Positions 34,309 through 46,600 of a stretch of 64,000 nt of DNA are shown here, one piece after another (positions within the stretch are counted from its first letter, which is position 1; each line of letters opens with the position of its first letter). Position numbers and translations under genes: made by a program. Source of the stretch: Gavia stellata. Lineage: Eukaryota; Chordata; Aves; Gaviiformes; Gaviidae. The stretch is from assembly GCF_030936135.1 (NCBI RefSeq), contig NC_082598.1, forward strand, positions 12,528,687-12,592,686, written 5' to 3'. The notes below the pieces were generated by a model. The model saw only the letters and a list, made by a program, of their open reading frames with translations. It was not told the DNA's origin and did no database searches.

Positions 34309-36439
34309 GTGAGTGCAAGGCAGATTTCCTCCAAAGGCATGGAGGAGGAGGAGAAGGCCACACGTTTATGTGATGAGGCCTCAGGAGACATTTGGGCTGA
34401 CGCCAGCTCCCAGGAGTCTCTCCAGCAGCCGTTTCCCATCTCCTCTTCTGTTCCTTCCCTGTCTCTTTGCTTCGTAATTCCCTCTTGCTCTGTTTTCAAG
34501 TCTCATCCGTTTATATTTGATTACAAGCTCCTGAGTAGAAGGATCTTCTATTTTTTAATAACTGGAAATAGTTATGCACACTGCACATCAATGGCATCTG
34601 CTGCTTTCATCCTTTTCTCTCTTCCTTCCCCAAAGTGAAGGTTCTGTGGCACAGGGTATTCATTGGTGAAGAGAAGGGAGAGCTCCCTTTCAGCTTATTT
34701 ACAGTCCCTTGCCTTAAAGAATCCAGAAAACATGCCATTGCAAAGAAATTTTAGTGCAGTAATAAGTGCAGTTACTGATGGTAATTTATATGCCTGTAGA
34801 ACTACTTGAAAAAGACACATTTCTAATACTGTATACTGATTAGATTTCACAATGACTGCCTAGATTCTATGTTAATGATAGCTTTTGAAATGCATGTAAT
34901 ATAATAAGTAAGTAAAGATTTATAAATTCCATAATTAAAATAAAGCTCATAACAACAATATTAATACATCTTATACTCAAAGCATACTTAAAAGTGAAAG
35001 ACCACTGTACACTTAATGGAATATGCATCTTATTTCTAAAATCTGTCATTTACAAAATAACTCAGAGCTGATTATTTGGGTATTATTATTTTTTTTAAGT
35101 CATAGGTCCTCTTTCTTTTTTTGCTCCTTGAGACTTGTGATCATTTACCACTTTGCAGATCTGAACCTATACCATTTTGCTTCAGAAAGTGGTATGCTGT
35201 GGGTATGTATATTGTTTTTCCATAATGCAGGCAACACTGGAAGTAATAGGGTTGTCATGAAATACTTTGGATTCTGATGGACTTCTAGACAGCTTAGACA
35301 GCTATAAGCGTGATGGCAAAAAAAAAAAAAAAGACCTGTAGCCATGGGACGTTTTTGATGAGCTGCACTGGGAAGTGATGTAGGCAGTTTTGCTGACATT
35401 TTGGATACCCTCTTTCTGCCGACATATTGTAAAAATCTTTGGGAAACATATTTCCTGAAAATGTGGACAGTTGATACAATGGCAGTGCTAGTGCTCAGTT
35501 AACAGGACATATTCACCAAGAGAAAACTTGGGCAGGGTGGATGTATATGTGCAGATTAATGGTGTCTTTCAGAAAAGATTTGCCCAAGTGTACTTCTTTC
35601 TTATCAGGGATTTCTTTGTTAAGATGCCATCACGCCTTAGTACTGCAAACTGGCATGTCTTCTGTGCCTGCTAGGAGTCTGACAGGTTTGCCAGAACAGC
35701 CTGAACGTACGGGCAGGTACAGTCAGGGAATGAATGGGAAAATCTTCGTTCACTGGAGACGAGAAGGGGCCAACAGCCCCTTGCAGGACCATAGCTGACA
35801 TCTGCAGGTTTCCCTGCATGGTGCTGTTTTCAAGTGTTGGACAAAACAAAAGCATCTTGGCCAAGGGTTGTTTAAACATCCAGTCATGTTCTCAGAAATG
35901 GAGAAAAGGATTCCAGGTTCACTTGGATAAACAACCATATCAGAAAAGGTTTTAGAAGTAGGGAAGAGCTAGTAAGGGAGTACTCTTTCGAGATCTGAAA
36001 AGGCTTAGCAGCAGTCGCCCTGTTAGGCCTTCAAAAGATTATAAAAACAAATGTGAATAAGTAGAGAAAAATTTAAGTAAAGGCATTTTGGAATGAGGAT
36101 AGCACTGAGATTATTCCTAGGTGCGGCTCTGAAATGAAACGGATGTTTCTCCTCAACTTCTAATGAGGATAATGTCATCAGATACAGAAAGTATGGAGAC
36201 GTGAACTATTATAGCCAAGATGAAACTTAAACTAAAAATAGTGAGTCTGCTTAAGCGAAGGGACCAGAGAGTCTCAGAGGGAATTGAAGTATGAGAATGA
36301 GGTTCAATACCATGGACTTCTCCTAATCTGCTGAATAGGTATCCTACGATTAAGCTGTAACAAATGTGTTTATATGGATGGTCTGAGCTACTGCAGTCAT
36401 CAAGACAGTGCAAGACATAAGAGGTAATTTGAAAGGCAA
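34309..36439. other. Non-coding sequence, likely intron before AFAP1 coding exon 1
   Basis: No exon is supported. An A15 run lies at 35318-35332. Open frames near 35541-35955 occur on both strands and show no family resemblance. Confidence 0.5.
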
Positions 36440-36660
36440 GAAGTAGAAATGTGCTCATAAAGTTTGTTGATAAAAAAATTGAGAAGCATTGGGAATACGG
36501 AGAAGGAATGTCATTTTTTCTAGAAAGAATTGGAAAGCCTTGAGATCTGGAATAGTAGAAAAAGGACGTAATATGAAGTGCATCATCGGGAACCTGGGGA
36601 GTAGTACGAAATTATGCGACGGGTTTGGAGCTTGTCTTTGGAAGTTATTAGGAACATGAA
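36440..36660 (+). mobile_element. Probable ancient CR1/L3-like ORF2 relic
   Basis: Degenerate blocks resemble the part of CR1-clade ORF2 just after the reverse-transcriptase active site: AAAGTTTGTTGATAAA, GGGAATACGGAGAAGGAATG, then AAGTGCATCATCGGGAACCT, GGGGAGTAGTACGAA and GGAGCTTGTCTTTGGAAGTT, in the expected order and orientation. Divergence is high and no reading frame survives. The boundaries and family are uncertain. Confidence 0.4.
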
Positions 36661-37140
36661 TCACTGTAAAAAAGGAATACCTGCTCCTTTTTCCCCACAG
36701 CAAACAGAAGAAATAAGATGAGGGAAAGAGAGACTTTCCCTAAAGATTTATGAAAATATCAATTTGTCTAGAAGCTTTACCAAATGATAATTTTGTTCTG
36801 CAGTTAGAAATTGTTTGTTAAAGGGAGAGGAACCAGAGTGGCACTGCTAGAAAAGCAGATGGTCACCAGGCCTGCCCTTACTTGTGTCTGGTGCTGGCTT
36901 GATGCTGTGGTATGTGAAAAGAACTGTCTTCTCTGCATCAATTTCGAGGTAACTGCTACAAGTGCCAGGAGTCCTCGCTGATGGTTTTACTAATGAATGC
37001 AGTCTGTTTCCAGCAGGGAGGACCACACATTTTTAAGAAATGCTAGAAAATAACTAGGAATGTGAATAAATGAGAATTAACTCTGCCTTTTTCCTAATGG
37101 GACTTTTTAGAGAAGTAATTCTCTTTTTTTTGTCTTTCAG
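36661..37140. other. Intron end before AFAP1 coding exon 1
   Basis: No repeat or exon is recognised. It ends with the pyrimidine-rich acceptor TTTTTTTTGTCTTTCAG directly before the exon at 37141. Confidence 0.7.
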
Positions 37141-37269
37141 CCATGGAAGAGTTAATAGTTGAGCTGCGCCTGTTTCTTGAACTTCTGGACCATGAATATC
37201 TAACTTCCACTGTCAGGGAGAAGAAGGCGGTAATAACTAACATTCTCCTGAGGATACAGTCATCAAAAG
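37141..37269 (+). CDS. AFAP1: AFAP1 coding exon 1 (start codon, residues 1-42 plus one base of codon 43)
   Basis: The exon follows a strong acceptor (an eight-T run, then GTCTTTCAG ending at 37140). Its ATG at 37143 lies only two bases inside the exon, so an upstream non-coding exon must supply the rest of the 5' UTR and the Kozak -3 base. It encodes a leucine- and glutamate-rich N-terminus beginning [20 protein letters not shown], which I recognise as the AFAP1 start, and ends at SSK plus the first base of Gly43. The donor is AAAG|GTCAGT at 37270. The reading frame would run on into the intron to a stop near 37361, but the match to AFAP1 ends at the donor and resumes in frame at 42495. Splicing is therefore the right reading. 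Confidence 0.95.
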
Positions 37270-40200
37270 GTCAGTGTCAGGGTGGGTTTTCTCGCTCGCA
37301 GAATGCACAGAATAAGTCTGTGCTCAGTGAAATAGCTTTAAGGGCTAAAGACAAGCCCTAAATTGAAGCAAGACAGAAAGACGGGGTGAAGCCAAAGTGT
37401 AACTTTCCTGAATGCTTTCCTTCATGTTCAGCAATAAAATACAGCAAAAGGCATACTGGAAGTATCTTGGGTGCACATGGGTGAATCCAGCCACAAAATG
37501 ATGTGCTAGATAGAATGTTTTCACTTCTCCTGATATAGTAGATACTTCATTTTATTTGTGGCAGCAATGCTATTTGTGAGTTTTGATGGAAAAGTAATAC
37601 TGCGGCAGGGAGTGCTGGCCACAGCAGCATTTTAGAGGTGCGTGGGTGCTGCATGCTGCATCTCTGTCAAATAACCCAAATCTATCAAAAGGCTTGATAA
37701 TTGAGTTGGTGCATGGCTGATACAGGAGTGCCAAGCCAGAGCTAGGAGACGGCTGTCAGCATGTTTGCTTTGCATTTTGCAATTAAGGTAATATTCGCTT
37801 TCCCCTTTTTTCCTAACTAAAACCATTTTGATTGCACAATCATTTTTGTCTCCATCAAGATTATAGAACTGAATGCAATATAAATGATTCACTGTGTACA
37901 GCAACCTGTCCACAGAGCTTATACGAAGAATATTCCTCACTATTTTTTCTAACAGTACTCTTATATTTCCTTACAGCACCTTTCTGTATGAAGTGGTATC
38001 TGGGCTGTAAGACCTCTGTCTGTCCTACATTTGACAGAAATACTGTCAGTGTAAACCCTCAGTGTTTAGATTTTTTAAAAATACCAGAATATGTTGAAGA
38101 AAAATGCCACATTGTGAGCAGTTGTGTTTCTCATGATTTGTTTCTTCTCCAGTGCTAAAAAAATACAGTCTTGTTTGATGCAGTGTTTCCCCCTTTCAGT
38201 AAAGAAACCATTTTTGCCACAGGATTCAAGTCCAAGGAGATCAACTTGAAAATAATGATTGTCCTCCTTTCAGTTTTGACATTCCTAAAGACTCATCACT
38301 ATTTTTACTTTCCTCCTGAGAGAAGGAGGCAGGCACCAATTTCACGTGTTGTGGAAGGAGGCTTCATGCTCCAGAAGCCAATCAAAATACATCAAACTCC
38401 CCAAAACCAAAATCTGCAGGGGAGAACCTGCAATTTGATATGTTTAGAAACAGCTGTATTTTATAGGAGTTCAAAATAACCTCAGCAATGCTGATCTGAC
38501 ACTGCATGTTCTTCTTGTAATCTTTTCAACTAGGTTTATTAAGAAAAACATTTGACTTCCTCAAGAAGTCGGACAACATTCTGTTGCCAACTTTGCAAAC
38601 ACAGGGAAGGGTTGTCATATCCTTTCCTTCTGGATTGTGGATGGTGTTTCAAGACACAAAAGATACAGCTCTACTAGTAAATTAAACAGTGCTGGGTATG
38701 TTTCTGGACCCTGAAACTCAATTATTTATGCTGTTAAATTACCGAGTGGTCCTTGGCATGGGTTTGGCCTGAGCTGATTCATCTCCTCCATCAGTTCCTA
38801 GGCATGATTTGGGAGTTAGCACAGGCAAAGGTCTATTCCCAACAGACAGTTCAAAATCATCACCCTCCACCCCGGTTTTGAGGGGTGACAGATTTTAACC
38901 GTATGGATATCAGTTTCTCCATACCAGAGCAATTTCTCTTCCCAGGCATGTTTAATTTATGACTATAGATGTGGCCAAGGATAAAAAGGCTCAAGGACTG
39001 TAGCTTTCTACCTTTCAGCACCTACTGTGTAGGTTTTAAAGCCTGATACAGCATCTATAACAAGATCCTTACACCCTATTACTGGATCCATCCATTAACA
39101 AGATCCATACAAGATCTATATGTTAAGTGGTGGAGCTTAGTTCAGTGCAGTTGTTACTGAAACATTATACCCGCTTCTAGAGCCTACATTCAAGGAGATA
39201 AAATTTAGACATTTCAAAGAAAAGACATGAAAATGATTAAAGGATTCAGAAATATGCCTTCAAATTATCCAAAATAAGGTATCATAATTAAACTTGAAGT
39301 AGGAAAGGAATGACTGAGAATGAGCTCTTAGACTTACACAACAAAAAGCAGTGCTCAGTGGCGGAATGTTTGTTTTGAAGTGGAAATAAAGCACATGTTT
39401 TGAGCACTGAAGTTACGAACTAATGGAAGAACTTCGTAAGGTCTGCATGCCATTGCTGGCATTTTATCAAGATAGAGTATTTTGCTAAAAGATATGCTCT
39501 AGTTCAAACAAGAATTAATTCAAGGAAATCCCATAGTTCAGTTAAGCAAGAGGTCACAGGGCTATGCTTTATGTGTCTATAAACTCTACGGAACTGCAGT
39601 TTAAATAGCGTTTAAGCCAGCATGGCCTCTAAAAAAAGCATCCTGTTTCTCTCCCCAAGCCACTTACTCTTGCTCATCATGTATTGCATCTTCCTTTCTG
39701 CTAGCACAAGCATTATTTGCTTTTTCTTGCTGGTTTAGTCCTAACCAATGTCACTTCCCTGGTCTGGTTCAACCTGGGGCCATACACATGCTTACGCTGG
39801 CACAAAGGAGAGGTTGGTGCAGGGAGAGGAAGAAGGCAGGGAAGGAGCGGAGCTGCCTCCTTGGGAGCTCTGCCATCCCGTGCTGGCTTCGAGTGTGTGT
39901 GAAACTACCCGGGGAGTCATGTACTTTACTGGAGCTGACCCTGCTGCTTTTTTTATCAGTTGTAACATTCAGTACTCCCATCCCTTTGAAACTATTCATC
40001 TCTTCATTAAAATTAAAAGCGATAAAAGATGCATAAAGCCACAGTACTCTGTAACTAAGCTGAACTGTCATTCGGAGTCTGTTTTTCAAAACAAACTCTG
40101 TTTTACTCCACCCACATAACTCCACGAGAGCTCTTGGGTCACTGGCACGGTTTAAGAGGCCTGAGGACTATGCTGAGTTCAGACTCTTTATATGCATTTG

Positions 40201-42494
40201 CAAAAACCAACTGTGTGAATCCAACAGGATATTTCGATTGCTGGAGCAAACCATTTAAGATCAGTGGGGACCGGTAATGAAGGATCTGTGCAACTGGGAA
40301 CTGGCTAGGTTCTTTATAACATCTGGAAATGAACAATTATGTTTTTCTTTGTAAAGGTGTGGAAATTATTATAATGGGCTGGTTGGCTTTTAGTAAAACA
40401 CTTTAAACTCAGTAACTTCTTACTTGGGGAATTCTTTAGAAATCTTTTGCCTTGTTTTGTTGCATCTCCCAAATGCACACTGTTCTCTTCATTTAATATC
40501 TATCAGCCAGAAAGAACTGGGCCAGGCAGATGTATTCTTCAGGTCGTAGCTGCCTGGCCTCGACCTGCCCCACATCCAAACCAGTGGTTACTCTGAATAG
40601 CTGGCAAAACTATAAACTTTATTTTTCTTCCTGAGCCTTGGCATGCCCAGTGGATTGTAGGTCTGAACAAAACACTTGGCATTTCCTTCTGAAACTCAGA
40701 CCTTCTTCTAAAAAACAAAGATACAAAACAGTTTATTTTGGAGTAAGAACTGTTGGTGGATTTAGGCATTTAATGTGACTGTCAACATTGCCTGTTTTTC
40801 TTAAAGGGACCTGATGCCATAAACCTAAAATGCTGACTTTGCTGTGTAATTTGGTAGAAGAAAATGAATGTTAGAGCAGGTTCTTGCTTAACACACATAG
40901 TTTAAAACTGGGGAAAAACTAGTTTTGCAGAGTCAATAGAATTCACTTGGAATACTTTTTTTTTTTCAGTAAAAATCCCTTCATATTTGACTTTTGGTTG
41001 TTATGGAAAGCATGGGAGACTTAGATATGGATAGCAGTCATAATATGGATTCATCCTACATAAAGAGGAACAAGTGAAAGTTATACTGGGAAAAAAAAAA
41101 AAGTGAATGTTTCCCAAGACTAATCCCCCTCTTGATTTGTGGGAGGAAAGAAGAATCTGGGCCCTTAGAGCCAGTTTATTTTATTAGTGTTGTTTTACAA
41201 TCCATGACTTCACAGCCAGTGGGACTGGGTTATTATGACAAGAAACATTTCATCATTGATTACATTATTGAGAATTATATGATCTTTACCAAAAGACATC
41301 CATTTGACTATGTAAATATATATTTTAAAAACTAAACTAAGCACTAGGAGCTAAATTCAGCCTAGGGGTAAGCAGGGTACAATCCATTGACTGAATTTTT
41401 GCCAGAACATTGAGGAGATGCACCCTAATCCCCCTTTTGATATTTAGAAAAATAAACGATATCATGTTCCTATGAAGTGAGTTCAACTGGGATTTAAATT
41501 ATTGTAGCAGAAACTCAGAATGAGTGGGTCACTCCTCTTTCCCCCTGGGAGGGAGCTGCAATAGTGATACAAAGGACCCTCAAAGCAGCTTTTACATTCA
41601 GCTCCTTTTCCCTTTTCAAATTCACCTGGAAAACCATGGGATTGTTTAAAGAAAATGAGAGGAAGAAGGAAAGAGTGAGAAAACATGTGCAGTGTGTGGT
41701 TCGGTTAATGGTGAGTTTTTTAGGGCTATGTCCACCCCCAGCAGCAGTGTGCTCCGTGTTGGGGTGGTGTAGCATCCTGCATCTTCCAGGACTTGTGCAG
41801 ACTCGCACCACGGCCCCATGTTCAGAGATGGTGGTGGCAGGAGGGAGCCCAGGGTACGTGGGCACTGCCACCACTGCTGCAGGGGAGGGAGAGAGTCAGG
41901 GTCTCTTCTTCTGCCCTCTTCCCCACTCTTTTGGCATGAAAGGTGGTTTTGGATTCATATCTACATGATGGCCTTGCCCATCCAAAATGTGCCATGGGAA
42001 CAACTGTTGCTCGTCTCTGCTGGTAAAAGGCAGCCAGCCACGTACTGCCCACGGGCTGAGCATGTTTTATTCCCTGTATGGTGCCATGGAGACGTTCGCA
42101 AGTGTGGTATCTACCCCCATAAGTGGTTTTATCTGTATGGTAGACGCCTGGCAACGTGTTTGAATTGTAGCTGTTCAAGTCTTTCAGTTCCAGATGGATA
42201 GGCAGTTCAGAGTGATTTCCTGTAAATTTTTTCTGTGTCTGGTATTTGTTGATCCAAATAGCATATATGTCATTATCATATAGAGTAAGTATGTGTTTGT
42301 TCTGCTTGATTAAATTCCTGAATTCCCAGCATTCTTCCAGTCCTGTCTCAGTAACTGCGCTTGGGAGGTAGGTTGTGAGCAGCACCACGTGCCAGATTGC
42401 AGTGTATGACAGTCAGACATGGTGTCCACGTGTGGAAAAAATGTCCCATTTGCATCCACTGAAGTGTTAAGCGATGTGTGTTGCCCTTCCACAG
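37270..42494 (+). other. AFAP1: AFAP1 intron after coding exon 1 (5,225 bp)
   Basis: GT at 37270 and AG at 42494 bound the intron. No transposon of a recognised family is seen inside. The longest open frame is a 188-codon minus-strand run at 41822-42388 with no identified homologue. T- and A-runs occur near 40960 and 41090. Confidence 0.9.
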
Positions 42495-42592
42495 GTTTTG
42501 AAATAAAAGAACATGTACAGAAGCAAGAAGTTGCCAACAGTTTGCCAGCACCTCCTCAAATGCCTCTGCCAGAAATACCTCAGCAGTGGCTG
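42495..42592 (+). CDS. AFAP1: AFAP1 coding exon 2 (residues 43-75, SH3-binding proline motif)
   Basis: This 98-bp exon lies between the acceptor CCTTCCACAG (ending 42494) and the donor CTG|GTGAGT. It completes Gly43 and continues through [17 protein letters not shown] into the proline-rich [15 protein letters not shown], ending in phase 0. Counting from the ATG puts Pro71 in the PLPEIP motif. Published work on AFAP-110 assigns Src SH3 binding to this proline, so the exon carries the main Src docking site. Compared with the human protein as I remember it, the segment right after Gly43 is the most diverged part of the N-terminus, while the proline motif is nearly unchanged. It acts in the cytoplasm on actin filaments and adhesion structures. 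Confidence 0.94.
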
Positions 42593-43575
42593 GTGAGTGT
42601 TAATTTAAATATATAAATATATATAAGATAGAATATATTTGTGATGAGCACTAACAGAAGTGGTTACAAGGGGAGCCTGCAGGTCCAGGGAAATGCTTAT
42701 TCCTCCCAGCTCCGCTCTGGTTCAGGGAATTGGGTTCAATTTGCAGAAGAGAAAGCAAAAAATTCCCTATGGTGAAATAAGCCCGGGAACAGGTCACCTG
42801 CAAAGGCTGTGGAATTGCAATCTTTGGCGATTTTCAGAATTCAAGTGGCAAAAGCCTGAGCAACTTAATCTTAACTTCCAAGGCTGACCTGCCTTGTGTT
42901 GGAGCTTGGCCTGGCCAAGCCCACAGGTCCCAGCAGTTTCTTACGGTTTTAAGGATCTGCTTTCCCTGGAACAAGCCTCATGAGAAGAATGCCTCTTGAT
43001 AGCTGGGAAAAGAAAGTACAGAGTTTTAAAATGAAGGAAGAATACATCCTTTTTTATAAAGTCTTTAGTGCCTTTCTGTGCTTAGTCTCGGGGTAGGAAA
43101 TTCCCTGCAGAACAAGTAGAAGTGTATGTTCTTGGAAATGTTTATAGCAAAGATACTGACTGAGGTCTGTAATTCAATTCTTCCAGTTGGGAGCAGCTGT
43201 CTTGTTACAGAACAAACTACAAACAAGTTTTTATGCTCCTCTGTTACTGACTTTACAGTATATTTGAAGAAAACATTTTCAACATTTTTTTTAGAGAAGC
43301 ATAAACAACTCATGGTTTAGCCAGTTGAAAGGTGAACACAGTCTTAGCCCTAATACTGATAAATTATCCACCTTTTTATTCATTTCTGGAAAATTTCGTG
43401 CATGGTGGTAAGGGCAATCCATGGACTCCCGTGTTCATTGGCTGAAGCAGGAAATACAGATGCAGCTTACGGGGGCAAAACAACTGGATGACTGATGTTC
43501 TGCTTCATTTAGTCTGTTACTCTGTTATCGCATTTATACCCAGTTCAAAGAGATATATAAGCCAGTAGCGTCTTA

Positions 43576-43675
43576 TGAACATAAGAACTAATTTATCAGA
43601 TCAAACTCTCGGCCAGCCTTTCATAATAACCTTTAATTGATGGTGAATAATGCCATGTACCACAGAACAAAGTAA
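43576..43675 (+). mobile_element. Possible ancient amniote SINE-like relic
   Basis: The phrases GAACATAAGAACTAATTTAT, CAGATCAAACTCTCGGCCAG, GGTGAATAATGCCATGTACC and ACAGAACAAAG follow, with many changes, the order of a retroposon common in reptile genomes (ACATAAGAAC...GGTCAGACC...GGCCAATGCCA...GAACAGAAC). I cannot name the family with certainty, and the resemblance is by eye. Confidence 0.35.
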
Positions 43676-46600
43676 AAAAAACCCAACAAACATGTATTAT
43701 GTAGACTATCTTAATCATAGTTTCTCCCTAAGTGCTGCCAGCTTTTGGTTTGTGACCTGAACAAGATTATTTTTTTTAATTTTAATTCTACCTAATGTAA
43801 TGAGATACACTGAAATCATTCTAGGAGGAGACTGTTTATGCTAGAAACATTCATATCCAGAGTTGGTATGTATACTGTAGCAAAACTGAACTAAAACAGA
43901 TGCTATAAAATAATTATGCATAGTTTTGAATGGATGCAAAAGTGGTCTTATTAACATGCAGTGAAACCTGGAGAATCCATTTCATGGTTAACAGTACCTG
44001 AAAATAATTAATTATTTTTCTTTAATTCAAGATGCGTATAGCATAAATTACAAGTGAAGGGGTTGATGAGAAGCAGGAAAATTATGCAAAATGCGCATGC
44101 CTTTGAAATGCAGACTTCAGGTGCTACCTTCATAAACTGAAGCCAGTTGAGATCCTCGTTCTTTCATATTTATATAGGTTCAGTTTAATAAATTGGCTCT
44201 GAAGACTCAAGTTGTTTTTCTAAAGACAACTGACCTACTTTTCCTTTCTCCTATACTAATGTGTAAATTCCCTTAAAGTTGGTACAGCTGCAGCAAGTGA
44301 AATGGTGTGAAGTATGAACTAGGTCCAGGAGGTCAACACTGGTTTTTGCAGTAGTTCAGTTTGGATTTTGGAGTAACAAAAATATTTCTCTGAGATACAG
44401 TGGGAATTACCATGGAAGTTGACACAGTTAGAGCTGGCTGGTCTGGAGTGCGGTCTTCCCATGTTGAGCCTGGCAAACTGGAGTTTGAACATGGCCCTCC
44501 CCTCTGACCTGCCCGTAACGCTGCAGACGCTTTAATCTCGCTGAAGTGATGAAGCTGAGCTGGTTTTTCCATAGTGGCGGAAGCTGATTTTTGCCAATTT
44601 TTCTGCAATTCTGTTGCTGCTGTCAGGCAGTGGTGGTTTTTGCCTCCGTTTCTGGTGTCAGTACCACTTCGAGATCAGCCAGGAAATGTCCCAGGCCTCT
44701 CCTTGTCCTGCCTTATCCAAATACGGGTTATGAGTTGTGCTATTTTAAGACAGTAGCACATCGTAATTTGTGAAAAAGATGACAGGCTGCTGCTGTCCTG
44801 CAAAAGACCAGGTGGAGTCAGGAGGGAAGGACAAAACCATCAGCGTTTTGACCTTTGAACACCGGGGCAAGCTCAGACCCCAGTCTGACTGTTCAGAGAT
44901 GTCTCCTGGAGTCATGTTGAACTAATGGAATTGATCATTAGCTGTTTTTTGGAAACCTTTCTCTATTAGATGCCTCGTTGTTAGCCCCTCATTATTATTA
45001 GATATGGTCAGAGACTGTCATATTATCTTTCTTTTTACACCAGGCTGGACATCAGTGACACTGGCTAAGATCTGGTTTTCCCTTTCATTAATGCTCCTGC
45101 ATGGTGATTTTCAACTTACCCTGAATCAATGGACTCTTAAAAATTTGTTGCTGATGATGCCAGTCTCCATAAAAACTGTACATAATTAATTTGCTCGGTG
45201 ACACAAATAACTGAGCTACCTTTCCTAGCCGCTTTTCATAGACCATGCTTTCGTAGTCGAGTGGAAGAAATCCCCTGGACCCACCAGAGGCTAGTAAATT
45301 CTGCTCCAGATTGCCCTTCTTCACATGGCAAGTTGGAAGTCGTATTGTATGGCACCCCTTTTTGTCAGCCATTAAGGATAGAAACTTTTTCCACTTGCTG
45401 AAAAACATCTAGTGGTGGTCTCAGCCTCCAGTGGAAACACAGTGTGCCGCTGGAACACAGGAATTTACTGGAAGTGGGAATCAATAACTTTAAATAAACT
45501 CTGCACTGTTTTAAAATCTATGTTTTTAGCACATCAGTTATTGAGCATGATGGAAATTAAGGTTTCATTTACACCACTGTTTCTTTTTACGGCACTCAAG
45601 GGATTCTGCATTCAAAAATGTTTAGTCTGAATTTATGTTTAAGCTTTTACTTATGTAAAGATGTGTGGGTGGGAAGGAATTCAATACTCCTTAAAGTAGT
45701 GCCAGGAGCCAGAACTATGTGTGGGCAGGTGCTGTGCAAGGTTTCCTTTGTAAATCTGTAAATAGACCTGCATATTTGCTCAGGCCAAATCTTGTATCAG
45801 ATGAACAAAGCGTATAAAATTAATTTTATTTAGAGACATGCTGTTAATAGTTTATATGAAGTCTCCAGTTATTAAAACACAGAGAGTTTTCCTGGATGCA
45901 GTGGGCTTTGGACCAGGTCTTAAAATCGAGGGACAAAGTTGGACCTTGCGTATACTTGAATAAAGTGAATCACTACGCACACGATCTCTTAGCAATTCTC
46001 TTTTTCTGTATACATTCTCTTGCATACATCTGGTCTAGCAGACTTTCTGTCAGGCTTAGAAAGCACAAATCCTCGCTTGCTTTAGCCTGTGCATACAGCT
46101 CCTTCAGACGGCCGGCAAAGTAAAAACCTGCAGATAGAGGATGTGAGCTTAAGGGCAGCTCAGAGTCCTCCTGCAGAACTGAAACACCACTTGCTTGGGT
46201 GCCTTAATATGTCCTTGCTATGCTGAATACAGTGCCAGCAGCTAGGGAAGCTTTGCCTGGGTCAGCAGCACAGGAGGAGATCACCGTGTTTGAAAGAGAG
46301 TCATATTGGTTCGCCCCTCTTGAACCTGCTTACTGCGAGGGCTCGTGTCTTTCAGCCTGCTCTCTCCATCCATGCTGATGTACAGCTGCCACGTTCGTGA
46401 TACTTCCCCGCGCTTGGCAGGCAAGAAGCAGTGCTAGATGATGGGTTTGGAGGAATAGCAGAGGCAATGCTCTGTGTACCTCACAGTGCTGCTGGTGGTT
46501 TAACACCTGGGATCCCATCATTGCGCTATCACCACGTTTTCCACTGAGGCAATAGAATAAGATCCAGTGTGTCGTGCTGCTCGGATGCGCCTGAGGATTA

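Noticed and set aside
33990..34499. A 169-residue minus-strand open frame
   Set aside because: It overlaps the candidate + strand UTR exon and is helped by a T-run read as lysines; no domain is seen.
37143..37361. A single-exon 72-residue protein starting at the AFAP1 ATG
   Set aside because: The frame is open past the donor only by read-through into the intron; the AFAP1 match stops exactly at GT 37270 and resumes in phase at 42495.
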